Positions 43,144 through 51,994 are shown, counted from the first letter of the stretch. The stretch is 64,000 nucleotides of DNA from UBA9659 sp965208605 (GCA_965208605.1 OZ242345.1:1-64000), one strand, 5' to 3'. Notes: generated from the letters alone by a model not told the origin. A program made the numbers and translations.

Positions 43144-43158
43144 CAACCGAGGAATCCG

Positions 43159-43893
43159 ATGAAAGAACGAGATTGGATACAAGAAGCCGATGCTTATCTA
43201 AAGCAGAAGTATGTTGAGTTTCTTGCTAGCAAAAATGGTTGCCCCTCAGAGCTTCCAAAATATTCTCCTCCACTGGCCTTGTGGGAGGCGAGGTATTTTA
43301 TGCTGGGTTTAGAAAAATGTCTTTTTTCTGTGGATCATGAGGCTTATGTACAAACAAAGATGCTCCCCCCAGCGCCGAAAGGAAATGATAAACAAAAACC
43401 AATTCAACTCATTTGGGAGAAAAAGAAAACTTCTGGAAATCAAAAAATACCAGGGTTGTTTCGTGAAGGGGTGTGTCAGATGGCGACAGCGTCATACCTG
43501 TCTATTCATCATCAATGGAATGTGCCGGAAATTGAGATGGAGCCCAAGGGTTACAATGATACTGACTCTGGTGTTGATATCCTGCTGAAGGAAAGCAAAG
43601 ACACTATTGCTATATGCTGTGAAGTGAAAAGTAGTAAAGAATATTTTAAGGAACTAATACGTGACTTTAAGTATTGTTGCGAAAGAGGTGAGCATAAGGA
43701 AGAAGAGTGTAAATATAAGGATAATCATCCTAAATTCGCCATGTGTTGGAAATTGCGCCCTAAATATTTTTATGCCATATCTCCGGAGGATAGGCAGTGC
43801 TATGCACTTACCTATGCAGATGATACGATTCAGTTGCATCTCGTTGATGCATTACCGACCAAGATGGAGTATCTGCGCAAGCATAGCGAGTAA
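43159..43893 (+). CDS. Unknown protein with possible PD-(D/E)XK nuclease core
   Basis: The 244-residue product contains DSGVDILLKESKDTIAICCE followed by VKSSKEY: an Asp at the start of a strand and E-V-K at the end of the next. This is the spacing of the PD-(D/E)XK nuclease active site. A helix then follows with FKELIRDFKYCCE. The N-terminal half has several aromatic and Lys-rich stretches without motif. It would fit a restriction-type or defence nuclease, but the motif is short and the assignment is tentative. GAGGA precedes the ATG. It lies between two other unknown genes of the same unit. Confidence 0.55.
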   Translation: MKERDWIQEADAYLKQKYVEFLASKNGCPSELPKYSPPLALWEARYFMLGLEKCLFSVDHEAYVQTKMLPPAPKGNDKQKPIQLIWEKKKTSGNQKIPGLFREGVCQMATASYLSIHHQWNVPEIEMEPKGYNDTDSGVDILLKESKDTIAICCEVKSSKEYFKELIRDFKYCCERGEHKEEECKYKDNHPKFAMCWKLRPKYFYAISPEDRQCYALTYADDTIQLHLVDALPTKMEYLRKHSE

Positions 43894-43936
43894 TCCGCTC
43901 TACATAACATTAACCGCTTCACAATGAGGAATAGTC

Positions 43937-44476
43937 ATGACTAATAAACAGAAAAAATTTTTATGCAGTGAATTTTGGATACTCAGTTGGAAGGCTTCTA
44001 TGCCAAGACCTCGTAAGTTGTATAAATCCACAGCAAAAGACAGTGAAAAGAATAAATTCAAAAAGGATTTAATTAGACACTGTAAAGAAAATATTTTGCC
44101 TCAGTACACAAATGGAAAAATCGTAAAAGGCGAGCAACACTGCAACAATATCAAGAAGTTAAAAGAATACGCTAATAATAAATCTCCATACAAGCATATT
44201 ATTCGTAAGTCAAGTTACAACATTGGTATCGCGCAAAAATTGCTTAATCTCCAATTAAAATATTTGTGGTGTGCATGCATGGTCGAAAGGCCACCGCATT
44301 GCCCTGTTGATAGGATTATTCTGGAGAGAACTAAATTGAAGGGCAAGTGTAACTGGACAGAAATAGATTCAATTCCCCGCTATGAGAAGGTAATTAAAGC
44401 TATTACCGAACAAGCTACCAAGGATGGTTATAAGAGCATCGCCGAATGGGAGCTTTGTAAGTATCGCAGAAGGTGA
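43937..44476 (+). CDS. Unknown basic protein, last of a three-gene unit
   Basis: The 179-residue product is lysine-rich and probably helical, with a Cys-Pro cluster LWCACMVERPPHCPVDRIIL and a tail WELCKYRRR. The segment around PPHCPVDRII resembles no family I can name. GAGGAA precedes the ATG by 6 bases. It follows the nuclease-like gene by 43 bp and is AT-rich like its neighbours. It may be nucleic-acid binding. Confidence 0.6.
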   Translation: MTNKQKKFLCSEFWILSWKASMPRPRKLYKSTAKDSEKNKFKKDLIRHCKENILPQYTNGKIVKGEQHCNNIKKLKEYANNKSPYKHIIRKSSYNIGIAQKLLNLQLKYLWCACMVERPPHCPVDRIILERTKLKGKCNWTEIDSIPRYEKVIKAITEQATKDGYKSIAEWELCKYRRR

Positions 44477-44545
44477 TAGTGACATTACTATCGTCACGCC
44501 ACCGCCCTGTCATTGTTAATGTTTAGTGGTGATGCCAAGACGATG

Positions 44546-44660
44546 CCTTTGTTCCTCTGGATTCCCGAGCAAGCTCGAGAATGACGGCGCGGGGCGCCGT
44601 AGGCAGCCACTCTGGATTCCCGGGGCAAGCCCGAGAGAGTGACGGGGGTGACAAGAATGA
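44546..44660. repeat. REP-like repeats after the unknown three-gene unit
   Basis: TTTGTTCCTCTGGATTCCCG, then GCAAGCTCGAGAATGACGGC, then a second ATTCCCGGGGCAAGCCCGAG unit and GGTGACAAGAATGACGG. It separates the AT-rich block from the core metabolic genes. Confidence 0.8.
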
Positions 44661-44680
44661 CGGCAAGAGTACAACCACCA

Positions 44681-45832
44681 TCATTCTTCAATAAAACCAC
44701 TCAGCCTTTCACTAGCAGCGAGAAAGTCTTCCATAAAGTTATACACCACTTGTCTGGTGGTCAGCGTCTGGTTCATCAAGCCAACCCCCTGGCCGACCCA
44801 GTAGGTTGCCAGTTGTTTTGCCCCTGAATGTCCGGTCTCTGCCAGTTTGCTGACATGCATGAGTGCTGGCTCGCTGACCAATGATTGCAAGGGCATGGGC
44901 AGTGGTTCTGGCGCGCCTTCGCCTTCCCAAGCATCTGTCCAGGATGATCTGACCTGTCGGGAATATTTGCCGGTTCTGCTTTTTGACCGGACGGTTTGGC
45001 TGGAGCCGGCTGCTAATAGTTTTTCTTTGATGATGGGTGCGGTTTCTGCTTCTTGAGTAGTCAGCCAAACTGACCCGGTCCAGGCACCATGGGCGCCCAT
45101 GGCCATGGTGGCTGCCATCTGTTGACCGGTGACTATACCGCCCGCCGCCAGGATGGACACTTCGGGATACTTCTCTACCGCCTGGACTACTTCCGGGACT
45201 AGCACCAGGGTAGAGACCTCGCCACAGTGTCCGCCCGCCTCGGTGCCGGCAACTACCAGAATATCCACACCTGCTTCTGCTTGTTTCACCGCGTGCTGTT
45301 TGGCACCGACTAATGCCGCCACCGGCACCTGATGTTTTTTACCCAGTTCCAGCATTTGTTTCGGTGGTACGCCAAGGGCATTCGCAATGAGTTTGATCGG
45401 ATGAGCAAAGGCAACCTCCAGGATGTCTCCTGCCTTGCCTTCACCCAGGAAGCCCATGCTGGGGTCTAGCTCCAGGTTGTCGTAGAGTTGATGGGTGTCA
45501 ATATCATGCTGAGCGAGCAGGTTGGTCGCGAAGTGCTTGTGTTCATCCGGTATCAGGTGATGAATATCTTCTGGTGCCGTGGTGCCATCCATATTTGCCA
45601 TGCTGGTGGGTACGATGAGGTCAACGCCGTAGGGCTTGCCATCAATGTGTGCATCAATCCATTTGAGTTCTATCTCCAGTTGTTCTGGGTTGTAACCCGC
45701 CGCACCCAGGACGCCCATGCCGCCCGCCTTGGAAACTTCGCAGACCACATCCCGGCAATGTGTGAAGGCAAGCAGCGGGAAGTCTATGCCGAGGAGTTCG
45801 CAAATAGGTGATTTCATTTTTTGGTTTTCCAT
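44681..45832 (-). CDS. Nitronate monooxygenase family FMN protein
   Basis: The 383-residue TIM-barrel protein of the nitronate monooxygenase/2-nitropropane dioxygenase family uses FMN to oxidise nitronates or related compounds. Markers are PLLAFTHCRDVVCEVSKAGG near the N-terminus, the VAGTEAGGHCGEV loop that normally holds the catalytic His, and SILAAGGIVTGQQMAATMAM for phosphate binding. A C-terminal extension of about 60 residues follows. It stands alone. The natural substrate in most homologues is unknown. Confidence 0.85.
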   Translation of the reverse strand: MENQKMKSPICELLGIDFPLLAFTHCRDVVCEVSKAGGMGVLGAAGYNPEQLEIELKWIDAHIDGKPYGVDLIVPTSMANMDGTTAPEDIHHLIPDEHKHFATNLLAQHDIDTHQLYDNLELDPSMGFLGEGKAGDILEVAFAHPIKLIANALGVPPKQMLELGKKHQVPVAALVGAKQHAVKQAEAGVDILVVAGTEAGGHCGEVSTLVLVPEVVQAVEKYPEVSILAAGGIVTGQQMAATMAMGAHGAWTGSVWLTTQEAETAPIIKEKLLAAGSSQTVRSKSRTGKYSRQVRSSWTDAWEGEGAPEPLPMPLQSLVSEPALMHVSKLAETGHSGAKQLATYWVGQGVGLMNQTLTTRQVVYNFMEDFLAASERLSGFIEE

Positions 45833-45896
45833 ATCAGTGCGTTAAGTGGTTAATGATTTGCGCCTGTGAGTGTGCATGCTTAAGTTGTCATGACCC

Positions 45897-46925
45897 TTAA
45901 ACATTATCGCTGAGTGCCTGAGCAAAGAGAGATTGCTGAATATTACCGCCGCTCATGATGACGCCAACTCGCTGGTCTTGTTGTTTGTCTTGCTCTTCTT
46001 GCCGGACTTGCTCCCCCTGCTCCCCTTGTGATGTCCTGGTTCTAGCTGCCTGATCCTTGAGCAGCCCTGCTAATGCGGCGGCCGCTGCGCCCTCGGCGAT
46101 ATTATGGGTGGTAGTAAAGTAACACCGGATGGCGGCGAGGATTTCCGCTTCGTCCACCGAGACAATGTCTTCCAATTCGTTTTGTATCAACGCCAGTACC
46201 TTCTTTGAAGGCTTACGTATCGCCAGCCCATCCGCGATGGTATCGGCGGAATTGGTCGGGACTACTTGTCCTGCTGCCAGAGACAATTGATAGGCGTTGG
46301 CATTGGCCGCGACCACGCCGATGATCTGGGTCTCAATGCCCAATGCTTTTTTGGCGGCTATAGCACCGCAGACCCCAGACCCCAGGCCGATAGAGACATA
46401 GATGCGCGCCATAGGTGGTGCCTTGCTGAAGAATTCCCAGGCACAGGTTGCCACCCCGAGGACCAACTCTTCGGCAATGGATGGCACAAAATGCAGGTCC
46501 CGCTCAGCGGCTATCTGCTGCGCGCGTTCCAGCGCGGTATCAAAGTCATTGCCGTATTCAATCAGCTCAGCGCCAAAGGCTTGCATGGCAAGATTCTTTT
46601 CTGGATTGTTACCCTTAGGCACCAGGATAACTGACGACAAGCCGTATTTGCTGGCGGCGAAGGCGATGCTCTGCCCATGGTTGCCCCGGGTGGCCGCGCA
46701 TAGGCCTCTACAGGAAGGGTCATTCTTGTCCACCAGCCGGTGCACATAGGTCAGCCCGCCGCGCACCTTGAAGGCACCGGTGGGGTTGTGATTTTCATGC
46801 TTCACCCAGACTTCCAGACCCGCGTGTTTGTTGAGCAGGGGCCAGGTGATTTGAGGGCTCGCTTGCATTGATTCATAGATAAGTGCAGCGGCGGCTTCAA
46901 TGGCTTGAAGATCAGGTAATTGCAT
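45897..46925 (-). CDS. Threonine/serine dehydratase-like PLP enzyme
   Basis: The 342-residue fold-type II PLP enzyme has its Schiff-base lysine in NPTGAFKVRGG, a cofactor loop ATRGNHGQS and a glycine-rich loop GLGSGV. It lacks the C-terminal ACT domain of biosynthetic IlvA, so it is of the catabolic or ectoine-utilisation type; the substrate cannot be set by sequence. A stretch of Q, E and R (residues about 300-320) is inserted before the last strand (RVGVIMSGGN) and comes from a short repeat at about 45975-46035. AAGG lies 7 bases before the ATG. Confidence 0.83.
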   Translation of the reverse strand: MQLPDLQAIEAAAALIYESMQASPQITWPLLNKHAGLEVWVKHENHNPTGAFKVRGGLTYVHRLVDKNDPSCRGLCAATRGNHGQSIAFAASKYGLSSVILVPKGNNPEKNLAMQAFGAELIEYGNDFDTALERAQQIAAERDLHFVPSIAEELVLGVATCAWEFFSKAPPMARIYVSIGLGSGVCGAIAAKKALGIETQIIGVVAANANAYQLSLAAGQVVPTNSADTIADGLAIRKPSKKVLALIQNELEDIVSVDEAEILAAIRCYFTTTHNIAEGAAAAALAGLLKDQAARTRTSQGEQGEQVRQEEQDKQQDQRVGVIMSGGNIQQSLFAQALSDNV

Positions 46926-46949
46926 AGGGCACCTTCATTCTCATTTCTT

Positions 46950-47036
46950 CAGTAAGATGTTTCAGCAAGATGTTGCAGTAAGATGTTGCAGCAAGATGTT
47001 GCAGTAAGATGTTTCAGCAAGATGCTGCCTCAAGAT
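46950..47036. repeat. 13-bp tandem repeat between threonine dehydratase and xseB
   Basis: About 6.5 copies of AAGATGTTGCAGY fill half of the divergent promoter region of the dehydratase and xseB genes. Copies differ at one or two positions. There are no unique spacers, so it is not a CRISPR array. It could change promoter spacing by slippage. Confidence 0.85.
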
Positions 47037-47105
47037 ATTTTATTAGCGGCATTATATTGTGATAGGCTAAGCAACTCATAGTTAAATCCTATATTTTTAT
47101 AGCCT

Positions 47106-47432
47106 ATGCCAGCAAAAAAAACCTATCCGTTTGAAAAGTCTCTAGAGCAACTTGAACAGCTCGTTGAGCAGATGGAAGCGGGCGATCTGTCTCTTGAAGA
47201 GTCGCTCAATACTTTTGAAAAGGGTATCAAATTGACTAGGGAGTGTGTTCAGGCACTGGCGCAGGCCGAGCAGCGGATTAAATTGCTCGTTGAGAAAAAC
47301 GGCGAAATAAAAGAAGAGGATTTTAGTAACAGCAGCAACAACAACAATAACAACAATAACAGTGACAGTAGCAATACTAGCGATACCAGCGACAGTAGCG
47401 ACAACAGCGATACCAGCTCTGAACAGCCCTGA
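47106..47432 (+). CDS. xseB: Exodeoxyribonuclease VII small subunit
   Basis: The small subunit of ExoVII helps degrade single-stranded DNA with XseA. The core of about 70 residues is typical: FEKSLEQLEQLVEQMEAGDL, SLEESLNTFEKGIKLTRECV, QALAQAEQRI. A low-complexity tail of about 35 residues rich in Asn, Ser, Asp and Thr follows, from a repeat at 47328-47418. In gammaproteobacteria xseB is normally followed by ispA and dxs. Here dxs follows after 83 bp and ispA is missing. The gap has a 20-bp direct repeat (AACAGCCCTGAGCGGCCAT). Confidence 0.92.
   Translation: MPAKKTYPFEKSLEQLEQLVEQMEAGDLSLEESLNTFEKGIKLTRECVQALAQAEQRIKLLVEKNGEIKEEDFSNSSNNNNNNNNSDSSNTSDTSDSSDNSDTSSEQP
47328..47418 (+). repeat. 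Low-complexity repeat encoding the XseB tail
   Basis: A run of AAC/AAT triplets, then AGC-x-AC/GAT units, encodes the poly-Asn and Ser/Asp/Thr tail. This part has no counterpart in the usual XseB length. Confidence 0.8.
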
Positions 47433-47515
47433 GCGGCCATAAACAGCCCTGAGCGGCCATGAACAGAACGAAGATACGTCAAGTTGATAGCAGTCTTTTG
47501 ATATAGACTCACGGC

Positions 47516-49459
47516 ATGTTCCACGAGATACCAACGCAACGCCCGTCCACCCCGCTGCTGGATAAAATAGACTTCCCTGCTGATCTACGGCTTCTGGCAC
47601 CGACAGACCTGACAGGTCTCAGCCAAGAATTGCGGCATTTTTTGTTGTACACCTTGGGTCGCACTGGCGGCCATCTGGGGGCGGGTCTCGGTGTCGTTGA
47701 ACTCACCATTGCCCTGCATTATGTGTTTGATACGCCTCGGGACAAGCTCATTTGGGATGTGGGGCACCAGACCTATCCGCACAAGATACTCACCGGACGG
47801 CGCGAGCGGATGCACCTGTTGCGGCAGCCCCAGGGTCTGGCACCCTTCCCGACTCGGGAGGAGAGTGAGTTTGATGTTTTTGGGGTCGGTCATTCTTCCA
47901 CTTCCATCAGCGCGGCTCTGGGGATTGCGCTGGCTGAGGCACTACAATCCCCAGCAAGCTCACCGCAGGAAGCCGAGCACACCCCCGCACAACATAACCC
48001 CGCAAGCCATACTCTAGTGGTTATCGGCGATGGTGCCATGACCGCCGGTATAGCATTTGAAGCCCTCAATCATCTGGCTAGCACGGGTGCCAATCTGCTC
48101 ATTCTGTTGAATGACAATGCGATGTCGATTTCGGAAAATGTCGGCGGCCTTGCCCGTTATTTTGCCAGGGGTACTTCTTCTCAAGACGTCTCTTCTCAAG
48201 ACATCTCTTCTCAAAGAATCTCTTCTCAAAGAATCTCTTCACAACAGGAGGACCCATCCAAAGCGCTGGTCCCGGGCAGCATCTTCCGCGATCTGGGATA
48301 TGACTATTCCGGTCCTATTGACGGCCATGATCTGGAGGTGCTGCTGGATACTCTAGGTCAACTGAAGAAGCAATCCGGTCCTCGCCTGCTACATCTGTTG
48401 ACTACCAAGGGCAAGGGCTTCGCCGCCGCGGAAAGTGCCCCCGTCGCCAGTCATTCTCTGGGTACTAAGCTCTTGACCAAGGTGGAAAAAGCACCTCCAG
48501 GCAAGCCGGCACCCACCTATTCAAGCCTCTTTGGAAACTGGGCTTGCCGTCAAGCGGAAGCAGACCCCCGGCTGGTGATGATCACGCCGGCCATGAAGGA
48601 AGGCTCTGGTTTGGTGGAGTTTGCTGAACGTTTTCCAACACGGTTTCACGATGTCGCCATAGCGGAGCAGCATGCGGTGACTCTGGCGGCGGGCTTGGCA
48701 GCGGGTGCCGCCAAACCTGTGGTGGCAATATATTCCACCTTCTTGCAGCGGGCTTATGACCAGTTGCTCCACGATGTGGCTTTGCAAAATCTGGATCTTC
48801 TCTTTGCCGTGGATAGAGCATCGCTGCTGGAGGATGGCCCGACACATTCCGGTGTATTTGATCTTTCCTTTGCCCGCGCCCTCCCTCATCTGCTGCTTAT
48901 GGCCCCCGCCGATGCCGGGGAAATGCAACTCATGCTGGACCTGGGATATGCTTATGAAGGTCCCGCTCTGGTGCGTTATCCCCGAGGTAGTGCCGCCGAG
49001 CCATGGCCGGCTTCGGGTGCGGATGCATCGTCACTTAATAAAATGTCACTAGATAAATTGTCACTGGGCAAATCACGGCAACTGCGATCCGGCAAGCGGG
49101 TTGCCATCCTGTCCTTTGGTGCCCTCGGCGCTACTGCCTGGCAGGTGGCTCAAAAAAACAACTACACCCTGGTTGATATGCGCTTCGTCAAGCCCTTGGA
49201 TGCTGAGCGGGTGGCCGACCTTTGTGTACACCATGTGTTGCTGGTGACTCTGGAAGAGAATGTCATTATGGGCGGGGCTGGCTCAGGGGTGAATGAACTG
49301 GTTGCTCAACGTGGTTTGATGGTGGGGTTACTGAACCTGGGCATACCGGATAGATTCATCTTGCAGGACAAGCCAGAGAAGATGCTGGCGGCCTGCGGGC
49401 TGGACGAAGCAGGAATTGAAAGCGCAATCCATGCCCGACTCAGGGCGATGAAGAAGTAG
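47516..49459 (+). CDS. dxs: 1-deoxy-D-xylulose-5-phosphate synthase
   Basis: The first enzyme of the MEP isoprenoid pathway joins pyruvate and glyceraldehyde 3-phosphate with thiamine diphosphate. The 647-residue protein has GTxGGHLGAGLGVVEL-like start, WDVGHQTYPHKILTGRR, the ThDP motif GDGAMTAGIAFEAL through LNDNAMSISEN, the catalytic Glu in AIAEQHAVTLAAG, and DGPTHSGVFD. Two repeat-derived inserts are present: SSQ-D/R-V/I units after ARYFARG (48175-48241) and SLNKMSLDKLSLGKS (about 49030-49072). Both fall in loops. No ribosome-binding site is evident. The gene is convergent with ribA. Confidence 0.95.
   Translation: MFHEIPTQRPSTPLLDKIDFPADLRLLAPTDLTGLSQELRHFLLYTLGRTGGHLGAGLGVVELTIALHYVFDTPRDKLIWDVGHQTYPHKILTGRRERMHLLRQPQGLAPFPTREESEFDVFGVGHSSTSISAALGIALAEALQSPASSPQEAEHTPAQHNPASHTLVVIGDGAMTAGIAFEALNHLASTGANLLILLNDNAMSISENVGGLARYFARGTSSQDVSSQDISSQRISSQRISSQQEDPSKALVPGSIFRDLGYDYSGPIDGHDLEVLLDTLGQLKKQSGPRLLHLLTTKGKGFAAAESAPVASHSLGTKLLTKVEKAPPGKPAPTYSSLFGNWACRQAEADPRLVMITPAMKEGSGLVEFAERFPTRFHDVAIAEQHAVTLAAGLAAGAAKPVVAIYSTFLQRAYDQLLHDVALQNLDLLFAVDRASLLEDGPTHSGVFDLSFARALPHLLLMAPADAGEMQLMLDLGYAYEGPALVRYPRGSAAEPWPASGADASSLNKMSLDKLSLGKSRQLRSGKRVAILSFGALGATAWQVAQKNNYTLVDMRFVKPLDAERVADLCVHHVLLVTLEENVIMGGAGSGVNELVAQRGLMVGLLNLGIPDRFILQDKPEKMLAACGLDEAGIESAIHARLRAMKK
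48175..48241 (+). repeat. 15-bp tandem repeat inside dxs
   Basis: Four to five TCTTCTCAAGACGTC-like units encode repeated S-S-Q-x-x. The last two full units are identical, so the expansion is recent. Confidence 0.88.
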
Positions 49460-49489
49460 CATGCAGAAGCAAGCACCGCCGCCGCGCCG

Positions 49490-49565
49490 TCACGCCGTCA
49501 TTCTCGTCCCCCCAGTCATCACAGCCATCGGCTGTAATGACTGGGGGGACGGGAATCCAGAGGAA
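49490..49565. repeat. Hairpin of the MITE-like family between dxs and ribA
   Basis: 21-bp inverted arms (49506-49526 and 49530-49550) around ATC, with one mismatch, are followed by GGGAATCCAGAGGAATAAG. The outer arm sequence differs from the copy at 52085-52125, but both arms differ together, keeping the pairing. It may serve as a bidirectional terminator between convergent genes. Confidence 0.8.
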
Positions 49566-49623
49566 TAAGGGAAGTGAATTGGTGAACACATACATCTATA
49601 ACCCACTCTTTGTGACCATCCCG

Positions 49624-50229
49624 CTATGACCGCCGTTGATCCCTGCCGAACAGATGCCCGAGCCGGCCGGCCTTGGTGGCAAGGTAACGGGCATTATGGT
49701 CGTTCTGGCTGGTCACTATGGACTGTCGCTCAACAATTTCTATGCCGAGTTTGGTCAATGCTTGCACCTTGATGGGGTTGTTGGTCATCAAGATGATTCG
49801 GCTCACTTCAAGATGCAGAAACATCGCCTTGCACACGGTGTAATCCCGCAGGTCAGCACCAAAACCGAGTCTTTCATTCGCTTCAACGGTATCCGCCCCT
49901 CTATCTTGTAGGGCGTAGGCACGGATTTTGTTAATCAAGCCTATGCCTCTCCCTTCCTGCCGCAGATACAAGATGACGCCACTACCATGGTCGGCGATCC
50001 GTTGCATGGCTTGTTCAAGTTGGGCACCGCAATCACAACGCATGCTGAAGAGGCCATCACCGGTCAGACATTCCGAATGGACCCGGCAGAGGACCGGGTC
50101 TGCCTCCGCGACATTCCCCAGCACCAAGGCCAAATGCTCTTGCCCGGTGTCCGGGTCTTCAAAGCCATGCATGGCAAAGTCCCCGAAAGGGGTGGGCAAA
50201 TTGCAGGTAGTGACGAAGGTAACAGACAA
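49624..50229 (-). CDS. ribA: GTP cyclohydrolase II
   Basis: This is the first committed step of riboflavin synthesis, opening GTP to a diaminopyrimidine. The 201-residue protein is monofunctional with no RibB domain. Zinc-binding cysteines lie in HSECLTGDGLFSMRCDCG, and LRQEGRGIGL with the later MTNNP-x-K are typical. The start is TTG at 50229, supported by GGAG 6 bases upstream. It lies near the other rib genes, but ribB (or ribBA) and ribE are not in the window. Confidence 0.94.
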   Translation of the reverse strand: MSVTFVTTCNLPTPFGDFAMHGFEDPDTGQEHLALVLGNVAEADPVLCRVHSECLTGDGLFSMRCDCGAQLEQAMQRIADHGSGVILYLRQEGRGIGLINKIRAYALQDRGADTVEANERLGFGADLRDYTVCKAMFLHLEVSRIILMTNNPIKVQALTKLGIEIVERQSIVTSQNDHNARYLATKAGRLGHLFGRDQRRS

Positions 50230-50325
50230 GGCAGGCTCCAGCTCAGGCGGGGGCTAGTGTATCAGTAATGCCCGCTGAGTAGGGGAGGGAATGGCGCCTT
50301 GCTGCGGGGCATGCTGCTAGTCTCG

Positions 50326-50874
50326 TCACGTTGTTAAATAGTAGGCAAGTTGGATAATCGCCAAGGCATAAGCACCCGCGATGACATCGTCCAACATGAT
50401 GCCGAGGCCACCAGCCACTCGGGCATCAATGAGATTGATGGGCCAGGGCTTGGCGATGTCAAACAGGCGGAAGAGCAGGAAGGCGATAGCGAGCCAATAC
50501 CACCCAGGCGGGAGCAACACCAGGGTAATCCAGATGCCAACGAATTCATCCCAGACGATGCTTGATGGATCCTTGTGTCCCATCTCCTCCGCGACCCGGC
50601 CACAGATAAGAATACCCAGCGCAAAGGCGGCGATGACCAGAATGAGATGCACCGAAACTGGCAGGGGTCCCAGCAGAATAAACAAGACCACCGCCAGCAC
50701 GGAACCGGCGGTACCTGGCGCCTTGGGTAGCAACCCCGTCCCCATGCCCCAAGCCAGAAAGTAAATAGGTCGAGTAATGAGCAGTTTGAGGTTACTAGGC
50801 GAGTTACTAGGGGAGTTACTAGGATGGTCACTAGGGCAGTTATTAGGATGGTCACTGGGCGGGTGTTCAGTCAT
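50326..50874 (-). CDS. pgpA: Phosphatidylglycerophosphatase A
   Basis: The 182-residue inner-membrane enzyme removes phosphate from phosphatidylglycerol phosphate. Markers are GTGLLPKAPGTAGS near the first helix, the motif KDPSSIVWDEFVGIW, and RLFDIAKPWPI followed by GGLGIMLDDVIAG. Four hydrophobic segments are visible. The first 28 residues (units of DHPSN/SPSN type) are repeat-derived from 50788-50866 and lie before the family's normal start. It follows thiL in the usual nusB-thiL-pgpA order. Confidence 0.93.
   Translation of the reverse strand: MTEHPPSDHPNNCPSDHPSNSPSNSPSNLKLLITRPIYFLAWGMGTGLLPKAPGTAGSVLAVVLFILLGPLPVSVHLILVIAAFALGILICGRVAEEMGHKDPSSIVWDEFVGIWITLVLLPPGWYWLAIAFLLFRLFDIAKPWPINLIDARVAGGLGIMLDDVIAGAYALAIIQLAYYLTT
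50788..50866 (-). repeat. 12-bp tandem repeat encoding the PgpA N-terminus
   Basis: About six units of GGCGAGTTACTA / GGATGGTCACTA type encode alternating S-N-S-P and D-H-P-S residues. Confidence 0.85.
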
Positions 50875-50916
50875 GCGCGCACCACTGGGCAGGGTCTTGC
50901 CTGATACCTGCCTGGA

Positions 50917-51969
50917 TTATTTTGGGGATGCAAAATGATTGTAGCCTCTTGATGCAATCTGTAGCGATTGTCCCCTGTAGGTCACTGCGATTCCAGTACC
51001 TGTTGAAACGACACCCAGCCGAGTGATCGGGACGCCATCATCGAGCCCCCGGTCATTGGCAATAGATTGGATAGCCGGCCGGTCTTGTGGCGATGCGGTG
51101 AAGCACAATTCATAATCGTCGCCGCTCCTCAGGGCACTGAGTCGCGCCGCCTTGTCTGAGCCGACGTGGGCGAGTAGCGGCTCAGAAAGAGGTAACTGCT
51201 CAAGCTCCAGACTCGTGCTCCCGCCGCTGGCATGCAGCAGGTGTTCCAGGTCTGCCAGCAGGCCATCCGAAACATCAATCATCGCCGTTGCCCAGGGACG
51301 CAGTGCTTGACCCATCTCAATTCTAGGGCTGGGCTGCGTATATCGTTTGCAGAGATAGTCGGCTGTTGCCGATTCTGTTGTTGATGCAGTTGTTGACGCA
51401 CTTGCCGATGCTGTTGTTGATGCTGTTGCTTGCGCCAGATAGTTTTGCAAGCCAGGCCCCGCATCACCGATAAAACCGGTCACATAAATATCATCGCCTA
51501 TATGAGCCCCCGACCGGGTGACCAAGGTGCCTGCCGGGGCAGTGCCGAGTACCGTCATGCTGAGCGACAAGGGACCCCGACACAGGTCGCCACCCACCAG
51601 AGGAATCTCATAGCAGGCTGCCAAGCCATGCAAGCGACTGGCGAAAGAATCCAGCCAGGGGGTGTCTATCTCGGGCATGGTTAAGGCAAGCAAAAAAGAA
51701 TGGGGGGCGGCGCCCATGGCTGCCAGGTCGCTCAGATTTGCGGCCATGACTCGTTGGGCGATAACGGCTGGTGCTGCCGCCGCCGGGAAGTGCACCTCGG
51801 CAATCAGGGTATCAGTGGAGACGCAAAGCTCATCACCGGGGGTCAGGCGCAGGATGGCACAGTCATCGCCTGGCCCGACCCGAACGTCACTTGTCTTCTG
51901 TAGCAACTTGGCGAAGTCGGCTCGGGCGCCAAAATAACGTTCAATGATTGAAAATTCGTCTAATGCCAT
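50917..51969 (-). CDS. thiL: Thiamine-monophosphate kinase
   Basis: The enzyme makes thiamine diphosphate from thiamine monophosphate and ATP. The product of about 350 residues begins MALDEFSIIERYF, which matches the family start, and shows GPGDDCAIL, STDTLIAEVHF, ANLSDLAAMGA and MIDVSDGLLADLEHL. I set the start at 51969 because the longer frame runs into a repeat element. An insert of Ala, Ser and Thr (about 24 residues) between the two halves comes from a short repeat at 51361-51432. It lies between nusB and pgpA. Confidence 0.94.
   Translation of the reverse strand: MALDEFSIIERYFGARADFAKLLQKTSDVRVGPGDDCAILRLTPGDELCVSTDTLIAEVHFPAAAAPAVIAQRVMAANLSDLAAMGAAPHSFLLALTMPEIDTPWLDSFASRLHGLAACYEIPLVGGDLCRGPLSLSMTVLGTAPAGTLVTRSGAHIGDDIYVTGFIGDAGPGLQNYLAQATASTTASASASTTASTTESATADYLCKRYTQPSPRIEMGQALRPWATAMIDVSDGLLADLEHLLHASGGSTSLELEQLPLSEPLLAHVGSDKAARLSALRSGDDYELCFTASPQDRPAIQSIANDRGLDDGVPITRLGVVSTGTGIAVTYRGQSLQIASRGYNHFASPK
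51361..51432 (-). repeat. Short tandem repeat inside thiL
   Basis: Degenerate 9-12-bp units of GTTGTTGATGCA type encode the Ala/Ser/Thr-rich loop of ThiL. Confidence 0.8.
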
Positions 51970-51994
51970 CTGCGTTCCCGCAACTGCATTCGCG

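Noticed and set aside
46950..47036. Possible CRISPR or iteron origin
   Set aside because: Units are 13 bp with no spacers, and no replication genes or DnaA boxes were seen.
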